In this document: one piece after another, positions 51,537 to 60,935 of the stretch | How positions within the stretch are numbered: position 1 is the first letter of the stretch | How the letters are laid out: the number at the start of each line of letters is the position of its first letter | NCBI GenBank assembly: GCA_019359245.1 | Contig: JAHHHR010000033.1 | Span: forward strand, 1-64,000 | From: Nostoc desertorum CM1-VF14 | GTDB lineage: Bacteria; Cyanobacteriota; Cyanobacteriia; Cyanobacteriales; Nostocaceae | DNA length: 64,000 nt | Direction: 5' to 3' | Made by a program: the position numbers and the translations under genes | Notes under the pieces: generated by a model | What the model was told of the DNA's origin: nothing | What the model saw: only the letters and a program-made list of their open reading frames with translations | The model's database searches: none

Positions 51537-53852
51537 TTACAAGTCCTTAGGAGTCTTAGCAGTCTTTTTGATACCTTGCCATCTTTCTCGCAGTCGCTTC
51601 AAGTTAGGAGTATGACCACCATAACGCCAACTAACATAAGCTTGACTAATCTCATCTATAACCTCAGCAGTCGCTGGGGCATGATGCTGGTACGATCCTC
51701 TGGCATACTCTAAAGGTGTTTGCGCTGGATGCTTACCTAAACCTTTTTGGGTTGTCCATTGCAACATTTGTTGATAAAGGCTCTCCATTGCTGGCAATTT
51801 CTTTAACCATCGGCGGTTGCGCCACTCTTGCCACTGACCCCAACCCAGCCAACCGAAGAAAGCTACTATAGTTGTCAAAATTAAGCCAGTTAATACACCA
51901 AACCAACCTTGAGAGAATAAAGCTAAGAACCAAGCGATCGCTCTAACTACCCACCTAAATATTGTCTCAAATACGTTATTCAAGAAACCTGTCACTGGAG
52001 ATGGTAGCCATCCAGCAACCCAGTGCCATAACTGGCGCAACACGCTAAAAGTCTGAGTATCTTCTACTGATGGAGGTATGAGGGGATGATTAGGAATCGG
52101 GTCAAAGGTAAACCAGCCATATTTCGGAAAATATACTTCCGTCATCGCATAAGCATCAGTATTACGGACAACATATAGGCCTGTAAATGGATTAAATTCT
52201 CCTGGACTAAAGCCTGCTACTAACCGCGCTGGGATACCAATAGAACGTAGCATTACCGTGAGAACTGTTGAGAAATGGTCGGGATAACCACCTTTATATT
52301 TGAATAGAAAAGCTTCTACTAAGTCATCTTTTTCTCCCAAATAAGGCAAATCGAAGGGATTTTGGGGAATGGAGTAGTTTTGCTTCAGGTATTGAGCTAG
52401 GTAGAGAGCCTGCTCATAGGTTGAATCTAGGCTTTTAGAAGACTTTGCGATTCGTTCCCGATTGTAGTTAGCAAGAATTTCTTCGGTACGTTGCCGGACT
52501 TTTTCGGTGATTTCGGGAGGAATTTGCAGATAATACTTCTTAATCTGTTGGGGATAATTAGTAGAAGCTTTACTTAATAAGGTGCGATCGCGGTATGGCA
52601 CTTCAGACACTACTGTGTAGGTGAGTCCTTCTGATAATTCCACAGGCGATCGCAATCCATTTTCTGTATCAACTGCGACCATTGGTGTGGGAAAGTAAAT
52701 CTCTTTGGGATAAGCCATCGCCGGAATTAGGTTAGGCAAATCCGCCACCACTGTATAAGTTTGGACTATCTCTTGAGTTTTACCAGTAGTCAGAGGTCGG
52801 TTCAGGAAGATTTGGTAAGACCAAGGCGATCGCTTGATGGTTGTAACTTCTTCATTACGCGATACTTCCCATCCTTTACCTGTATAACGGTCAAATCCTA
52901 ATACTCGCCAAAAACCCTCAGCTTGCGATCGCACCCGCATCACAACTTTAGGTTTCATCTCGCCCCGCAGGTTTTGGTTAATTTGGCTATTAAAACCGTA
53001 ATAAAAGTTACTATCTACTTTACCTGGTTGACCATTTTGATTTTGTCCCGTACCACTGCCTTGATTATCACCTTTACCTTGGCGGACATAACCGGGATTT
53101 ATAATACTACGTCCAGTGAAACTGCCTTTTACTTGAATAGGAGAACTTACAGGAAAATTCCGTAACTGATAGCCAGGGAATCTGGGTAAAACAGCAAAAA
53201 TTGCTAGCCCCAGACCGACAATTAGCAAAAAAGTCAGAGTTAAAAATTTAAAATTAAGAGTTGAGGAACTCTTCTTATTGGATTTTTCCTTTTGAGTTTT
53301 TAATGGCTGCAAACCCAAGCGTGAGCGATAATCTAGTACTAAAGTTGGTAGAGCGATCGCTAAAAATAACAGCAACACAGGTGCAAATGCTAAAGTTTGA
53401 CTTAGCGTTGCTGCCACACCCAATAAAATTAGTCCTATAACGATCGAATAACCCAAATTCTTCCGGCGGGGTGTATCAAAGCTATGCAACACCTGGAGTT
53501 GAATTAATAACTCTGCCAAACTCAACCGCGTATCATTCAACTCTCCCACTAACCGCCCAAAGAAAGCACCCAGTGCTACTAACATTCCGATAGCGATGCA
53601 AAACTTAACTGCAACGTTGGCATCGCGGCGACTATAGTAGCTCCAAATCGCACCCAATATACTTAGGGGTAACGCCCAAAAAGTGAATGAAGTCTCGGCG
53701 GCGATATCCGTCGCTACAATTCCCAAAATAACCAACGCTAGCACCAGCACCCGCAAGGAAATTGAATCTTCCACTTTTATCAAAGGCGATCGCTGCGGAA
53801 AATTACCTATAGAGACACGCCAAAACCGATTCATCCTGGATAAGTTAAGCAT
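51537..53852 (-). CDS. Transglutaminase-fold membrane protein lacking catalytic residues
   Basis: About 771 residues of TgpA-like layout. An N-terminal multispan membrane region (DUF3488 type) is followed by a large periplasmic part and a transglutaminase domain (YLKQNYSIPQNPFDLPYLGEKDDLVEAFLFKYKGGYPDHF...). After it come another membrane segment (FGVLTGLILTTIVAFFGWLGW) and a DUF4129-like tail. The catalytic Cys of the usual GYCEHFA is Pro524 and the His of DAHAW is Tyr568; only Asp584 remains. Start ATG 53852 is preferred; GTG 53876 and ATG 53834 are possible. Confidence 0.8.
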   Translation of the reverse strand: MLNLSRMNRFWRVSIGNFPQRSPLIKVEDSISLRVLVLALVILGIVATDIAAETSFTFWALPLSILGAIWSYYSRRDANVAVKFCIAIGMLVALGAFFGRLVGELNDTRLSLAELLIQLQVLHSFDTPRRKNLGYSIVIGLILLGVAATLSQTLAFAPVLLLFLAIALPTLVLDYRSRLGLQPLKTQKEKSNKKSSSTLNFKFLTLTFLLIVGLGLAIFAVLPRFPGYQLRNFPVSSPIQVKGSFTGRSIINPGYVRQGKGDNQGSGTGQNQNGQPGKVDSNFYYGFNSQINQNLRGEMKPKVVMRVRSQAEGFWRVLGFDRYTGKGWEVSRNEEVTTIKRSPWSYQIFLNRPLTTGKTQEIVQTYTVVADLPNLIPAMAYPKEIYFPTPMVAVDTENGLRSPVELSEGLTYTVVSEVPYRDRTLLSKASTNYPQQIKKYYLQIPPEITEKVRQRTEEILANYNRERIAKSSKSLDSTYEQALYLAQYLKQNYSIPQNPFDLPYLGEKDDLVEAFLFKYKGGYPDHFSTVLTVMLRSIGIPARLVAGFSPGEFNPFTGLYVVRNTDAYAMTEVYFPKYGWFTFDPIPNHPLIPPSVEDTQTFSVLRQLWHWVAGWLPSPVTGFLNNVFETIFRWVVRAIAWFLALFSQGWFGVLTGLILTTIVAFFGWLGWGQWQEWRNRRWLKKLPAMESLYQQMLQWTTQKGLGKHPAQTPLEYARGSYQHHAPATAEVIDEISQAYVSWRYGGHTPNLKRLRERWQGIKKTAKTPKDL

Positions 53853-54172
53853 TTCGAGTCTAAGTGAAAATCCCACGGAAACAATGCTGAGGACAAAACT
53901 GTTCGTCCTACTTTAAAGTATTCCCGTTACAGAAAGCTTTCTTATCCTGCCTTTAAGTATCTATGAAGGTTTAGCGCCTATTTTTACAAATTAAAGCCCT
54001 TGCAGGAGTTTCAAAACCCTGTTATCAACCGTTGCTTCGCTGATTTTGACGAAGACTCTGCGCCAGAGGAACACCGATTTTCCCTTAGAAGTACATAAAC
54101 CCCACCCCCCTCCCCGCAGGACTACGATGTACACATAAGTTATTGAATTACTCGAAACAAAAGCGAAAGAAA
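53853..54172. other. Spacer beyond the transglutaminase-fold gene
   Basis: No gene. From about 54108 it carries CCCTCCCCGCAGGACTACG and TGTACACATAAGT, the left part of a dispersed repeat that has its counterpart near 38498-38540. Confidence 0.5.
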
Positions 54173-54206
54173 AACCTCACCCTGTCCTATCGGACAGGGT
54201 GAGGTT
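54173..54206. repeat. AACCTCACC perfect 15-bp hairpin
   Basis: Arms AACCTCACCCTGTCC and GGACAGGGTGAGGTT enclose TATC. The outer stem equals that of the element at 27784-27856. It appears to be nested inside a larger repeat (54108-54241). Confidence 0.75.
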
Positions 54207-54359
54207 CTCCAAGTTAAATAAGTAATCAAGCAAACATGATATGACGTTACCGCGACCTGTAACGGCAAGAGTGAACATAATTTTGTATAAAAAACAACAC
54301 AAACGAATAAATCCGTTGTGAAAAAGGGTGTCTTGGTAAAATAGAGGCGAGGCGAAATC

Positions 54360-54620
54360 AGCACAACACAAGAAATTTACTCGTTCTCCAAGCTTGGTTA
54401 GTAACCGAGTGGACTAACGAGTACCCACAAAAAATCAATTATGAGGTAGAGGGTAAGTCTACTCCTACTGGTTAGTTGTAACCACGCCTTAAGTTCCGCA
54501 AACGATATAAGTAAGCACCCTGTTGCTAATAGTGTCGAGAGGACGAAAAAGCCACAAGGCAACAGTTAGGCAATGGTTACCTTAAGATATTCAGCATTAC
54601 GTACTAGCGGTGGCAATTAG
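54360..54620 (+). ncRNA. Candidate structured RNA, possibly an orphan HEARO/omega-RNA
   Basis: A dense series of stems with no ORF. TACTCGTT (54378-54385) pairs with AACGAGTA (54416-54423) around GGTT-AGT-AACC (54396-54406). GTAGA/TCTAC is at 54446-54462. TGGTTA/TAACCA is at 54469-54484. A nested domain has CTTAAG (54488-54493)/CTTAAG (54581-54586), GTAA (54511-54514)/TTAC (54577-54580), CTGTTGC (54520-54526)/GCAACAG (54559-54565) and GTC-GAGAG-GAC (54534-54544). The pattern is reminiscent of the RNAs that accompany IscB nucleases, but no IscB ORF is here. Strand and class are inferred. Confidence 0.45.
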
Positions 54621-54622
54621 GG

Positions 54623-55600
54623 TTACATAGTGAGATTAATGACAAACAAAAGCGGCTGTTGATCTATTTCTGGAAACTCAACTTCCAGGGTATAAGTTGG
54701 GCTAAGTTGTTCGCAGCCTAACTCCACACTTAAGTGTCCCGAAGTCGAAGATGTTGCCATTGCTAAGGTACCACTTCCCCGAAGTGCCAAAGTTCCCTTA
54801 ACGGGTAACTCAGCCTGAACAAGTAACTTTGTAAGTTTACCTACAGACTGATACTCTACTCTGATGTCTAAATTACCGACAGTGGTTAGCCATTGTCTTT
54901 CTACCACTGGACTGGTTGCTGAAAGTGATAGAGTCAAATTTTCCAGCAGTTGTTTAGCTGCTAGCAACGACAAAGCCATCTGTTGACGCGGTTGTAAATC
55001 TGGATAATCGCTCTGAATATTGGGAATTGTCTCCAGAGTACTTACAGACCGATAGGTGCTTCTTAGCACCAATCCAGCTATATCGTTTAGTGCTTGAGAA
55101 TCGTTAGGGAAAAAGTTCTCCACCACTTGAACTAATTTTGCTCCCAGAGGCACGGAAGATGTCACCATCGCTTGACATTTTTCCAGCAATTGCTGAAAAA
55201 CTCTCTCCGGTAAAGGACGTGGCAGATTCAGCTTCGACTGTTGTACCATCCACCCCCAGCTAGGAACGAGCGTCATTGACGGCTCGTCAACAAAATCGGG
55301 ATAGTCGATTAATTGTGTTTCCCAGGGAAATAAGGGTGGGTGTTCTTGGACTTGGATTTGTAACCGACGCTTAAGGACGGCTTGGAAACGATCTTGCACA
55401 GTAGGAATTTCTCCCAATTTAAAGGTCTGGGGCGTTCCTCCCAATTTTGGCTCGCTGCTTTTTGAAGCAGTGGCTTCATTGAGGAGTTTTTTTACCCCGT
55501 CATTTTCCTCACATTCTACAGATTGCCCGTTATTTTTGACATCATCTGTCAATAACCAACCGAGACACTGATATTGTGAGGATTCTGAGTCACTATTCAT
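54623..55600 (-). CDS. patU: PatU heterocyst-patterning protein, undivided form
   Basis: 325 residues from ATG 55600, overlapping the hetZ stop region by 8 nt; AGG lies 9-10 nt upstream. The conserved core is VQDRFQAVLKRRLQIQVQEHPPLFPWETQLIDYPDF with WGWMVQQSKLNLPRPLPERVFQQLLEKC. Downstream position relative to hetZ and this core match PatU. In Anabaena PCC 7120 the gene is split into patU5 and patU3; here it is one frame. PatU3 restrains heterocyst differentiation. No enzymatic motif. Confidence 0.82.
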   Translation of the reverse strand: MNSDSESSQYQCLGWLLTDDVKNNGQSVECEENDGVKKLLNEATASKSSEPKLGGTPQTFKLGEIPTVQDRFQAVLKRRLQIQVQEHPPLFPWETQLIDYPDFVDEPSMTLVPSWGWMVQQSKLNLPRPLPERVFQQLLEKCQAMVTSSVPLGAKLVQVVENFFPNDSQALNDIAGLVLRSTYRSVSTLETIPNIQSDYPDLQPRQQMALSLLAAKQLLENLTLSLSATSPVVERQWLTTVGNLDIRVEYQSVGKLTKLLVQAELPVKGTLALRGSGTLAMATSSTSGHLSVELGCEQLSPTYTLEVEFPEIDQQPLLFVINLTM

Positions 55601-56798
55601 GAGTAGATGCACCTGATCCGGACACTAATGAGTTACGAATTTCCCAAGCTTGCTCAAGAATCTTAAACCATCGTTTTTGAAGTTGTGCCATTGACAGCCC
55701 TAAAGTTTTTGCGATTTTTTCATCGGCTTGTCCTTGTTGCTTCAACTCTAGTAAAGACCGTTGCTTAGTGTCCAGCTGTGCTGTGTATACTTGCCATTGC
55801 TGGGGAGTTAAGCCCAAATTGGTGTGCAAAGAGGCTTCCAGCCACTCGTGAACTAATTCCCAACGGTGTAACAATGCAAACCGAATTAAATGATACTTGA
55901 AGCGCTGCTGTAAATAATCTCTCTGACGAGGGGTTAAACCTAAAATCGACTCAATTTCCTGCGCTGATAGATCCTGGAGGCGGAGGGAAAAGTAATCAGC
56001 ACAGTCAGATTGTTGCCGTTCTTCGAGATAATTCATTAATTCTGTAACCACAACGGAACGCAAGGTATCTTCTTCAGGTTCGGGTTCGGCTTGCGTTGCC
56101 ATTGTGGAGCGCAATTGATGCACTGCTGGTTCTTCCCAAGAACCATCGGCTTCTCCATTACTGCCTTCTGCGGCTTGTTCTATATCTACGCTGGTTTCTG
56201 GGGGCTGCTGTTGAGAAAAAGTTTGTGCTCGCAAGATAATTAGTTGCTGCTGACGCCCTGGTAACGGAATGCGTCGCTTGCCGTAGCGCTCGGTAAATGC
56301 CATGTACTCGGACAATTCTAGAAGTGTCTGAGGGCGATAAGTAGCACCGAGTTGATTTTCTCGGCGGAAAGCGTTTAATGCTTCTAGATAAAAACTCTGT
56401 AAAAAATCTTCAATTATAGTCAGTCGCCCTTGATAACTCAATTGCTTCTGAGGCGGATTAATGTATCGATAAATAATTGCACTCAGAGTGCTGTGTAATT
56501 CTACCCTGCCCCGATTGGAACCCAACTGATAGTACCTGAGACACTGTTGCAGCCGATGCCGAGCGAGGGTCATCGCCGAGCTTTCTACAGTTCCAGAAGC
56601 TTGGATACGTTTGCTTTCATGGCAAATCCGATATACTTCGGTGGTAATACGTGTTGCTACATCATGGCAATTCTGTTCCGAAGCTTTGGTTGATTGTTGA
56701 AACTCCCTGGATAGGAGTTGAAAGATCACCTCCACGCCTTTAGAATTTTCTCCCAGAATATTTGCAGATGGAATAGTTGCGGTTGCGGCTGAATTCAT
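55593..56798 (-). CDS. hetZ: Heterocyst differentiation protein HetZ
   Basis: 401 residues from ATG 56798; TTG 56813 would add five residues with no signal. Matches HetZ throughout: GVEVIFQLLSREFQQSTKASEQNCHDVATRI, ALARHRLQQCLRYYQLGS-type region, SAQEIESILGLTPRQRDYLQQRFKYHLIRFALLHRWELVHEWLEAS, and QGQADEKIAKTLGLSMAQLQKRWFKILEQAWEIRN, which looks like a sigma-like helix-turn-helix. HetZ is a DNA-binding regulator activated by HetR early in heterocyst formation. No symmetric HetR site was found in the 200-bp leader. Confidence 0.93.
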   Translation of the reverse strand: MNSAATATIPSANILGENSKGVEVIFQLLSREFQQSTKASEQNCHDVATRITTEVYRICHESKRIQASGTVESSAMTLARHRLQQCLRYYQLGSNRGRVELHSTLSAIIYRYINPPQKQLSYQGRLTIIEDFLQSFYLEALNAFRRENQLGATYRPQTLLELSEYMAFTERYGKRRIPLPGRQQQLIILRAQTFSQQQPPETSVDIEQAAEGSNGEADGSWEEPAVHQLRSTMATQAEPEPEEDTLRSVVVTELMNYLEERQQSDCADYFSLRLQDLSAQEIESILGLTPRQRDYLQQRFKYHLIRFALLHRWELVHEWLEASLHTNLGLTPQQWQVYTAQLDTKQRSLLELKQQGQADEKIAKTLGLSMAQLQKRWFKILEQAWEIRNSLVSGSGASTHE

Positions 56799-56998
56799 AG
56801 TCTCGGTTTTCAAAAGACCCTAAGTATTTAAATACAACCTGTACGACGTGGGTATTGGCTTCAGTTTTACGTATAAGCTAAACGCAGACCAATCCAACAT
56901 TGAGGATGTGGCTGATTTTATTATTCCCAACTTGGATGGGATTGTTCACACTTTGATAGATGTTATTGCCATTACCCAAGAGCCGTATACAAGTCATT
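56799..56998. promoter_or_regulatory. Divergent hetZ leader
   Basis: 200 bp between hetZ and the downstream plus-strand gene. GTATTTAAATAC (about 56824-56835) is a 12-bp palindrome 25-40 bp before hetZ; a GGGTCT half-site-like string follows it. Neither matches a known operator exactly. Confidence 0.35.
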
Positions 56999-57472
56999 AT
57001 GGATTTAGAAGCACAAATTCAATTGCTGATTGACAATGCACCCCGCGATGGTATAACACCAAATCTGATTGCAGCAATTGCTCCTGCCCTTAGAGCGATC
57101 GCTCAAAAATTACGTTACTCCCAGTACTATATTCTTCAAAATTCAGAGTCAAGCTGGGTTTTAACTACATTGAGCAATCGTGCTAATCCAGGATTGGAAA
57201 AGCGTGTTATTTACGCTTTTCCTACCATACAGGATGTCTCTCTAATTTCCCCTGCTGGGCTTGACCCTCAAATGCTAGCTAAAATTATTCCTGTCACCCA
57301 TATTTTGCTCCAACTGGTGGCATTGGAACCCGTAGATAGTATCGTTTTTTTGGAGACGCCGGGTAAGACCACTCATACCGTTGAAATTCGGCGAACTGAT
57401 CTAGAGAAACTTATGCAGAAACAGCTGCGACAACAGCGATCGCCTAAACAGATACCACCTGATATTGCATAG
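56999..57472 (+). CDS. Hypothetical protein upstream of hetZ
   Basis: 157 residues from ATG 56999 (MDLEAQIQLLIDNAPRDGITPNLIAAIAPALRAIAQKL). Mixed alpha/beta, no signal peptide, no recognised motif. The clean composition and the TLSNRANPGLEKRVIYAFPTIQDV segment support real coding. The frame continues upstream to 56960 without support. Divergent from hetZ. Confidence 0.65.
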   Translation: MDLEAQIQLLIDNAPRDGITPNLIAAIAPALRAIAQKLRYSQYYILQNSESSWVLTTLSNRANPGLEKRVIYAFPTIQDVSLISPAGLDPQMLAKIIPVTHILLQLVALEPVDSIVFLETPGKTTHTVEIRRTDLEKLMQKQLRQQRSPKQIPPDIA

Positions 57473-57775
57473 AAAAAATTTGGATGTGGGATTTTTTAGA
57501 TACAATCCCACATCCAAAATTTTAAATCTCAAATTTGTTTGAAAAAGTTTTTCATGAAAAGAAATTAATGCCAGTCACTACCCTTTTAGTTCTTTAAAGA
57601 AGCAAGCGATCGGCTTAATTTTCCGCCTAATCTAAAATTGATTAACAAACAGTTATCAGTGAACATTTTTCAAAAATTAGCTGACAATTGAGCAAAATTT
57701 CTCTACCTAAGAACAGTTGTGAGATTTCGCTTGCGGTCTAAAGTCCTGTTATCTACCTGTTAGCTAGTAAATGAT
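57473..57775. other. Convergent spacer
   Basis: AT-rich 300 bp between two convergent genes. A weak inverted pair, TGGATGTGGGATT (about 57481-57493) and AATCCCACATCCA (about 57504-57516), forms a 13-bp stem that likely terminates the plus-strand gene. Nothing else is seen. Confidence 0.55.
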
Positions 57776-58747
57776 TTAGTAAAGGCGACTCAGTGTGTAC
57801 TCAGCTATGTTAATTAATGCTTGGTGAGATTCTGAGGGTGGGAGAACTGCAAGATGTTCAATTGCTAACTTAGCATGGTGAGCAGCTAACTCTCGCGCCT
57901 GCTGTATACCTTGACTATCTTGAATTAGTGCTAGTGCTTGCTCTAAATCACCTGATTGAGCAAATTCTCGCTCAATCAGCACTTCCAAGGATGGTTTTTC
58001 TGCTAAAGCAAATAAAACAGGTGCAGTCAGATTACCACTTTTCAGATCCGACCCCACTGGTTTACCCAAGGTATCTGTTGTACTGGTGAAATCTAGAATG
58101 TCGTCAACAATTTGAAATGCTATACCAAAATGACGACCGTAGCTATACAGATGCTCAACAGTTTCTCGCGAGACTTCACTGAGTAATCCAGCAGCTTTAG
58201 AACTGTTGGCGATTAATGAAGCTGTTTTGTAATAACTCTTCTGGAGATAATTTTCAATAGAGATGCCAGCTTCAAAACGATTCAATCCCTGCTGGATCTC
58301 CCCAGTAGCCAGATCCATAATGACTTCTGAGAGGAGTTTCACCACCTCCAAGTTGTCCAAGTTTGCTAAATACCAGGATGATTGAGCAAAAAGAAAATCT
58401 CCTGCTAATATGGCAATGCGATTACCGAACAAACTATGAACGGTAGGGACGCCTCGCCGCACATCTGATTCATCTACCACATCGTCATGTACCAAACTTG
58501 CTGTATGAATCATTTCTGTAATCTCAGCTAGGCGGCGATGACGCGGTGTAATCTCTTGATCTAACATTGTTGCCCGCGATATTAGCAGGACAATTGCTGG
58601 TCTGATACGCTTTCCCCCAGCTCCGAATAAATGTTCGGCTGCTGCAAACAAAATGGGGTGGCGATTTCCAACTAGCTGTTTTAGGTTATCTGCTAGTAGT
58701 CGCAGGTCTGCTTCCACAGGGGTAAACAGGGAGGTGGCTGGGGTCAT
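57776..58747 (-). CDS. sds: Solanesyl / polyprenyl diphosphate synthase
   Basis: 323 residues. First aspartate-rich motif HDDVVDESD (Asp88, 89, 92) and second DDILDFTST. GAGGKRIRPAIVLL is the N-terminal substrate-binding motif, and IAFQIVDD and GKPVGSDLKSGNLTAPVLFAL are canonical. It makes the C45 chain of plastoquinone, consistent with the ubiD gene elsewhere in the window. Chain length is inferred from the cyanobacterial orthology pattern. Confidence 0.92.
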   Translation of the reverse strand: MTPATSLFTPVEADLRLLADNLKQLVGNRHPILFAAAEHLFGAGGKRIRPAIVLLISRATMLDQEITPRHRRLAEITEMIHTASLVHDDVVDESDVRRGVPTVHSLFGNRIAILAGDFLFAQSSWYLANLDNLEVVKLLSEVIMDLATGEIQQGLNRFEAGISIENYLQKSYYKTASLIANSSKAAGLLSEVSRETVEHLYSYGRHFGIAFQIVDDILDFTSTTDTLGKPVGSDLKSGNLTAPVLFALAEKPSLEVLIEREFAQSGDLEQALALIQDSQGIQQARELAAHHAKLAIEHLAVLPPSESHQALINIAEYTLSRLY

Positions 58748-59695
58748 GGATGGGCGGACTCTGACTTAGGTTACGAAAGTTTACATATCCTACACTCATT
58801 TTAAGATAACCCTGTGCCAGCGCAAAGTTTTCATAAGTTAATCCCATTTTCATGAGTATATCGGTGATAATTAGAGTTCTTAGCATATTTGTCAATAAGC
58901 AATTGTACTTAGTTTTTGGTAAGTCAGGTTTTAAACTAACTTAAAATGTAAATTTTTAGTACACGAAAGCAAATATTAGCTTAAATTGTATTAGGTAGTT
59001 TCCTATTACACGTTTTCCGCCACAGTTGGAAGAAAAAATTAAGCAATTTTACTTATTGACAAAATGGGTAAAATTTAAATACGAGGCCAATAGGTAAGAC
59101 TAAATTTCTTTAAGACTCAAGTCTAACTATTCAAAAAATTTGAAATTTAGCAGTCGAGTAGGCTTCAAAATCAGGGTCGTTGTGTTACGCTAAAATATAG
59201 GAATTTTAAATTTTTCAGATAGTCACACCCCAAAAGTAAGTCGCTTAATAGGTGATATTACTGTGTAGGTGATGTAAGTCTAAAATAATTAGTCGTAGTT
59301 GAGATTAAGGGAATAATTCCTTTGAATTTTGTTACGATATGCAAAACTCCTGATTTGGAGCTATGCGATATCCCTATGGGAAGTCGCTACACGTGTTCAG
59401 CGTATGTTAAGCGCAAGCATTGCTCTTTTCATAGCAGTGTTAACAAAAATAACGCAGATCAAGTAGATCGCTAAGAACCGTAGTTTTAGATTGCTGTTTA
59501 GCAATTTAACTGCTGTGGGATTTATAGTCTGCAAGAAGCCCATTAGACAATAAATTCTTTAACCGTATAGAGATGAGAGTCTCTATAGGTAATTTTACCA
59601 TAGGAAACTACAGCAATCAAGAATGTACTTGGTTAGCTGAGGTTTTACTAATTTTATGGAATTTTATATTCGTTTGAAACGGTGCTGGTAAAACA
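58748..59695. other. 948-bp gap, no gene seen
   Basis: AT-rich DNA between sds and a small plus-strand ORF. A short GCGATATCCCTATGGGAAGTCGC patch (about 59365-59387), a dispersed imperfect palindrome, is the only notable unit. No tRNA or long hairpin found. Confidence 0.45.
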
Positions 59696-59890
59696 ATGAT
59701 TTACGGAAGTATACCGATGATGATTTTTATTTTAGCGTCTGGATATTTGTTCACAGTTTACCTGTTATTAGCACTGGCGAAGCGAACAGGTACAAAAACT
59801 GTTCCGACAATCCCTCCATCTGGCGAAGGAAAACACAAGCAGGAGATACCAATAAGGACAAAGGTAACTGAAGTAGTTAATAGTCAATAG
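59696..59890 (+). CDS. Possible small membrane protein
   Basis: 64 residues with one N-terminal span (MMIFILASGYLFTVYLLLALAKR) and a polar tail rich in Thr/Pro/Lys. The stop falls in a GTCAATAG repeat run. No ribosome-binding site is evident. Single-span proteins of this size are common in cyanobacteria, but coding is not certain. Confidence 0.4.
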   Translation: MIYGSIPMMIFILASGYLFTVYLLLALAKRTGTKTVPTIPPSGEGKHKQEIPIRTKVTEVVNSQ

Positions 59891-59935
59891 GCATTGGGCA
59901 TTTGTAAATGACCAATGACTAAGGACAAATTAGTT

Positions 59936-60802
59936 TTATTGGAGTTGGGAAATAGCAGTATCAGTGAAGCAAACCTCTTCAACCATTGGGGTATAGCCTA
60001 GCCACTGCACTCCTGACTGGGAAAATTGTTGTGGACACCCGCTGACGGCGAAGCGAGTTGGCAGTGGTAGGTGGGTATTTTTTAAGCCTAGTAAATCTAA
60101 CTCTTGGGCACAAGCTGCCACAACATGAACAGCTGGATCAACTAGTTGGACTTGCGGGGGGAGGAGCGATCGCAATACTGGTGTCAGGTGGGGATAATGG
60201 GTACAGCCATGAACTAAGGTGTCAATTTCCTGCTCTAGTAAAGGCTCTAGGTAAGCTCGTGCAACTTCAGCAGTGTAGGGGTCGTGAATCCGATTTTGCT
60301 CGATGAGTGGCACAAACTCAGGACATCCAACTTGCCACACTTGGACATCAGGAGCAATTTCAATTATGGCGTGCTTATAAGCATTACTTTTCGCCGTAGC
60401 TGGAGTAGCAATAACACCAATCCGCTTTCCTTGCTGCACGGCAGCTTTTGCACCCGGTAGGATTACTCCCAAAATGGGTATGTTGAATTCTTGACGCACC
60501 GTTTCTAGGGCTAGGGCAGAACTGGTATTGCAAGCCATAATTACCATTTTTACCTGCTGCTGTTGTAGCCAGGTAATAATTTCACGCGTAAATTGTAAAA
60601 TTTCTGCTTGTGAACGAATTCCGTAAGGAAGTCGAGCTGTATCCCCAAAGTAAACAATTGATTCATTGGGGAGTTGCCGATATACTTGTCGCAGTACCGT
60701 CAGCCCACCCACACCACTATCAAAGATGCCAATTGGGGCACGTTGGGGTTCTTGAGCAGAAAAATCGTCAAGATTCGCTTCAAAGATCGAAGATGAATAC
60801 AC
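59936..60802 (-). CDS. murI: Glutamate racemase
   Basis: 288 residues from GTG 60802. The two catalytic cysteines are in MACNTSSA (Cys91) and VHGCTHYPHL (Cys200), with IGIFDSGVGGLTVLRQV and YFGDTARLPYG. It supplies D-glutamate for peptidoglycan. It lies downstream of the amidase genes on the same strand, a cell-wall cluster. Confidence 0.95.
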   Translation of the reverse strand: MYSSSIFEANLDDFSAQEPQRAPIGIFDSGVGGLTVLRQVYRQLPNESIVYFGDTARLPYGIRSQAEILQFTREIITWLQQQQVKMVIMACNTSSALALETVRQEFNIPILGVILPGAKAAVQQGKRIGVIATPATAKSNAYKHAIIEIAPDVQVWQVGCPEFVPLIEQNRIHDPYTAEVARAYLEPLLEQEIDTLVHGCTHYPHLTPVLRSLLPPQVQLVDPAVHVVAACAQELDLLGLKNTHLPLPTRFAVSGCPQQFSQSGVQWLGYTPMVEEVCFTDTAISQLQ

Positions 60803-60935
60803 AGGCAGATATTATTTTAGGTTTTGGGATTTAAAATACAGAATTTAGCAGACAATTCGCTAATTGACCACTAAATTCTGGATGCCAAATGAGTCTAAAT
60901 ACCACCTATTAATTTAATTAGTAATTTGTACTATA

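Noticed and set aside
54140..54371. Minus-strand frames of 64-74 residues
   Set aside because: They translate the AACCTCACC hairpin and flanking repeats; two overlapping frames, no start signal.
54360..54620. tmRNA, RNase P RNA or a tRNA-Leu group I intron
   Set aside because: No tRNA-like ends, no tag ORF, and none of the conserved RNase P or intron core sequences are recognisable.
56799..56998. HetR inverted-repeat site upstream of hetZ
   Set aside because: Only a GGGTCT half-site-like string very near the start; the symmetric partner is missing.
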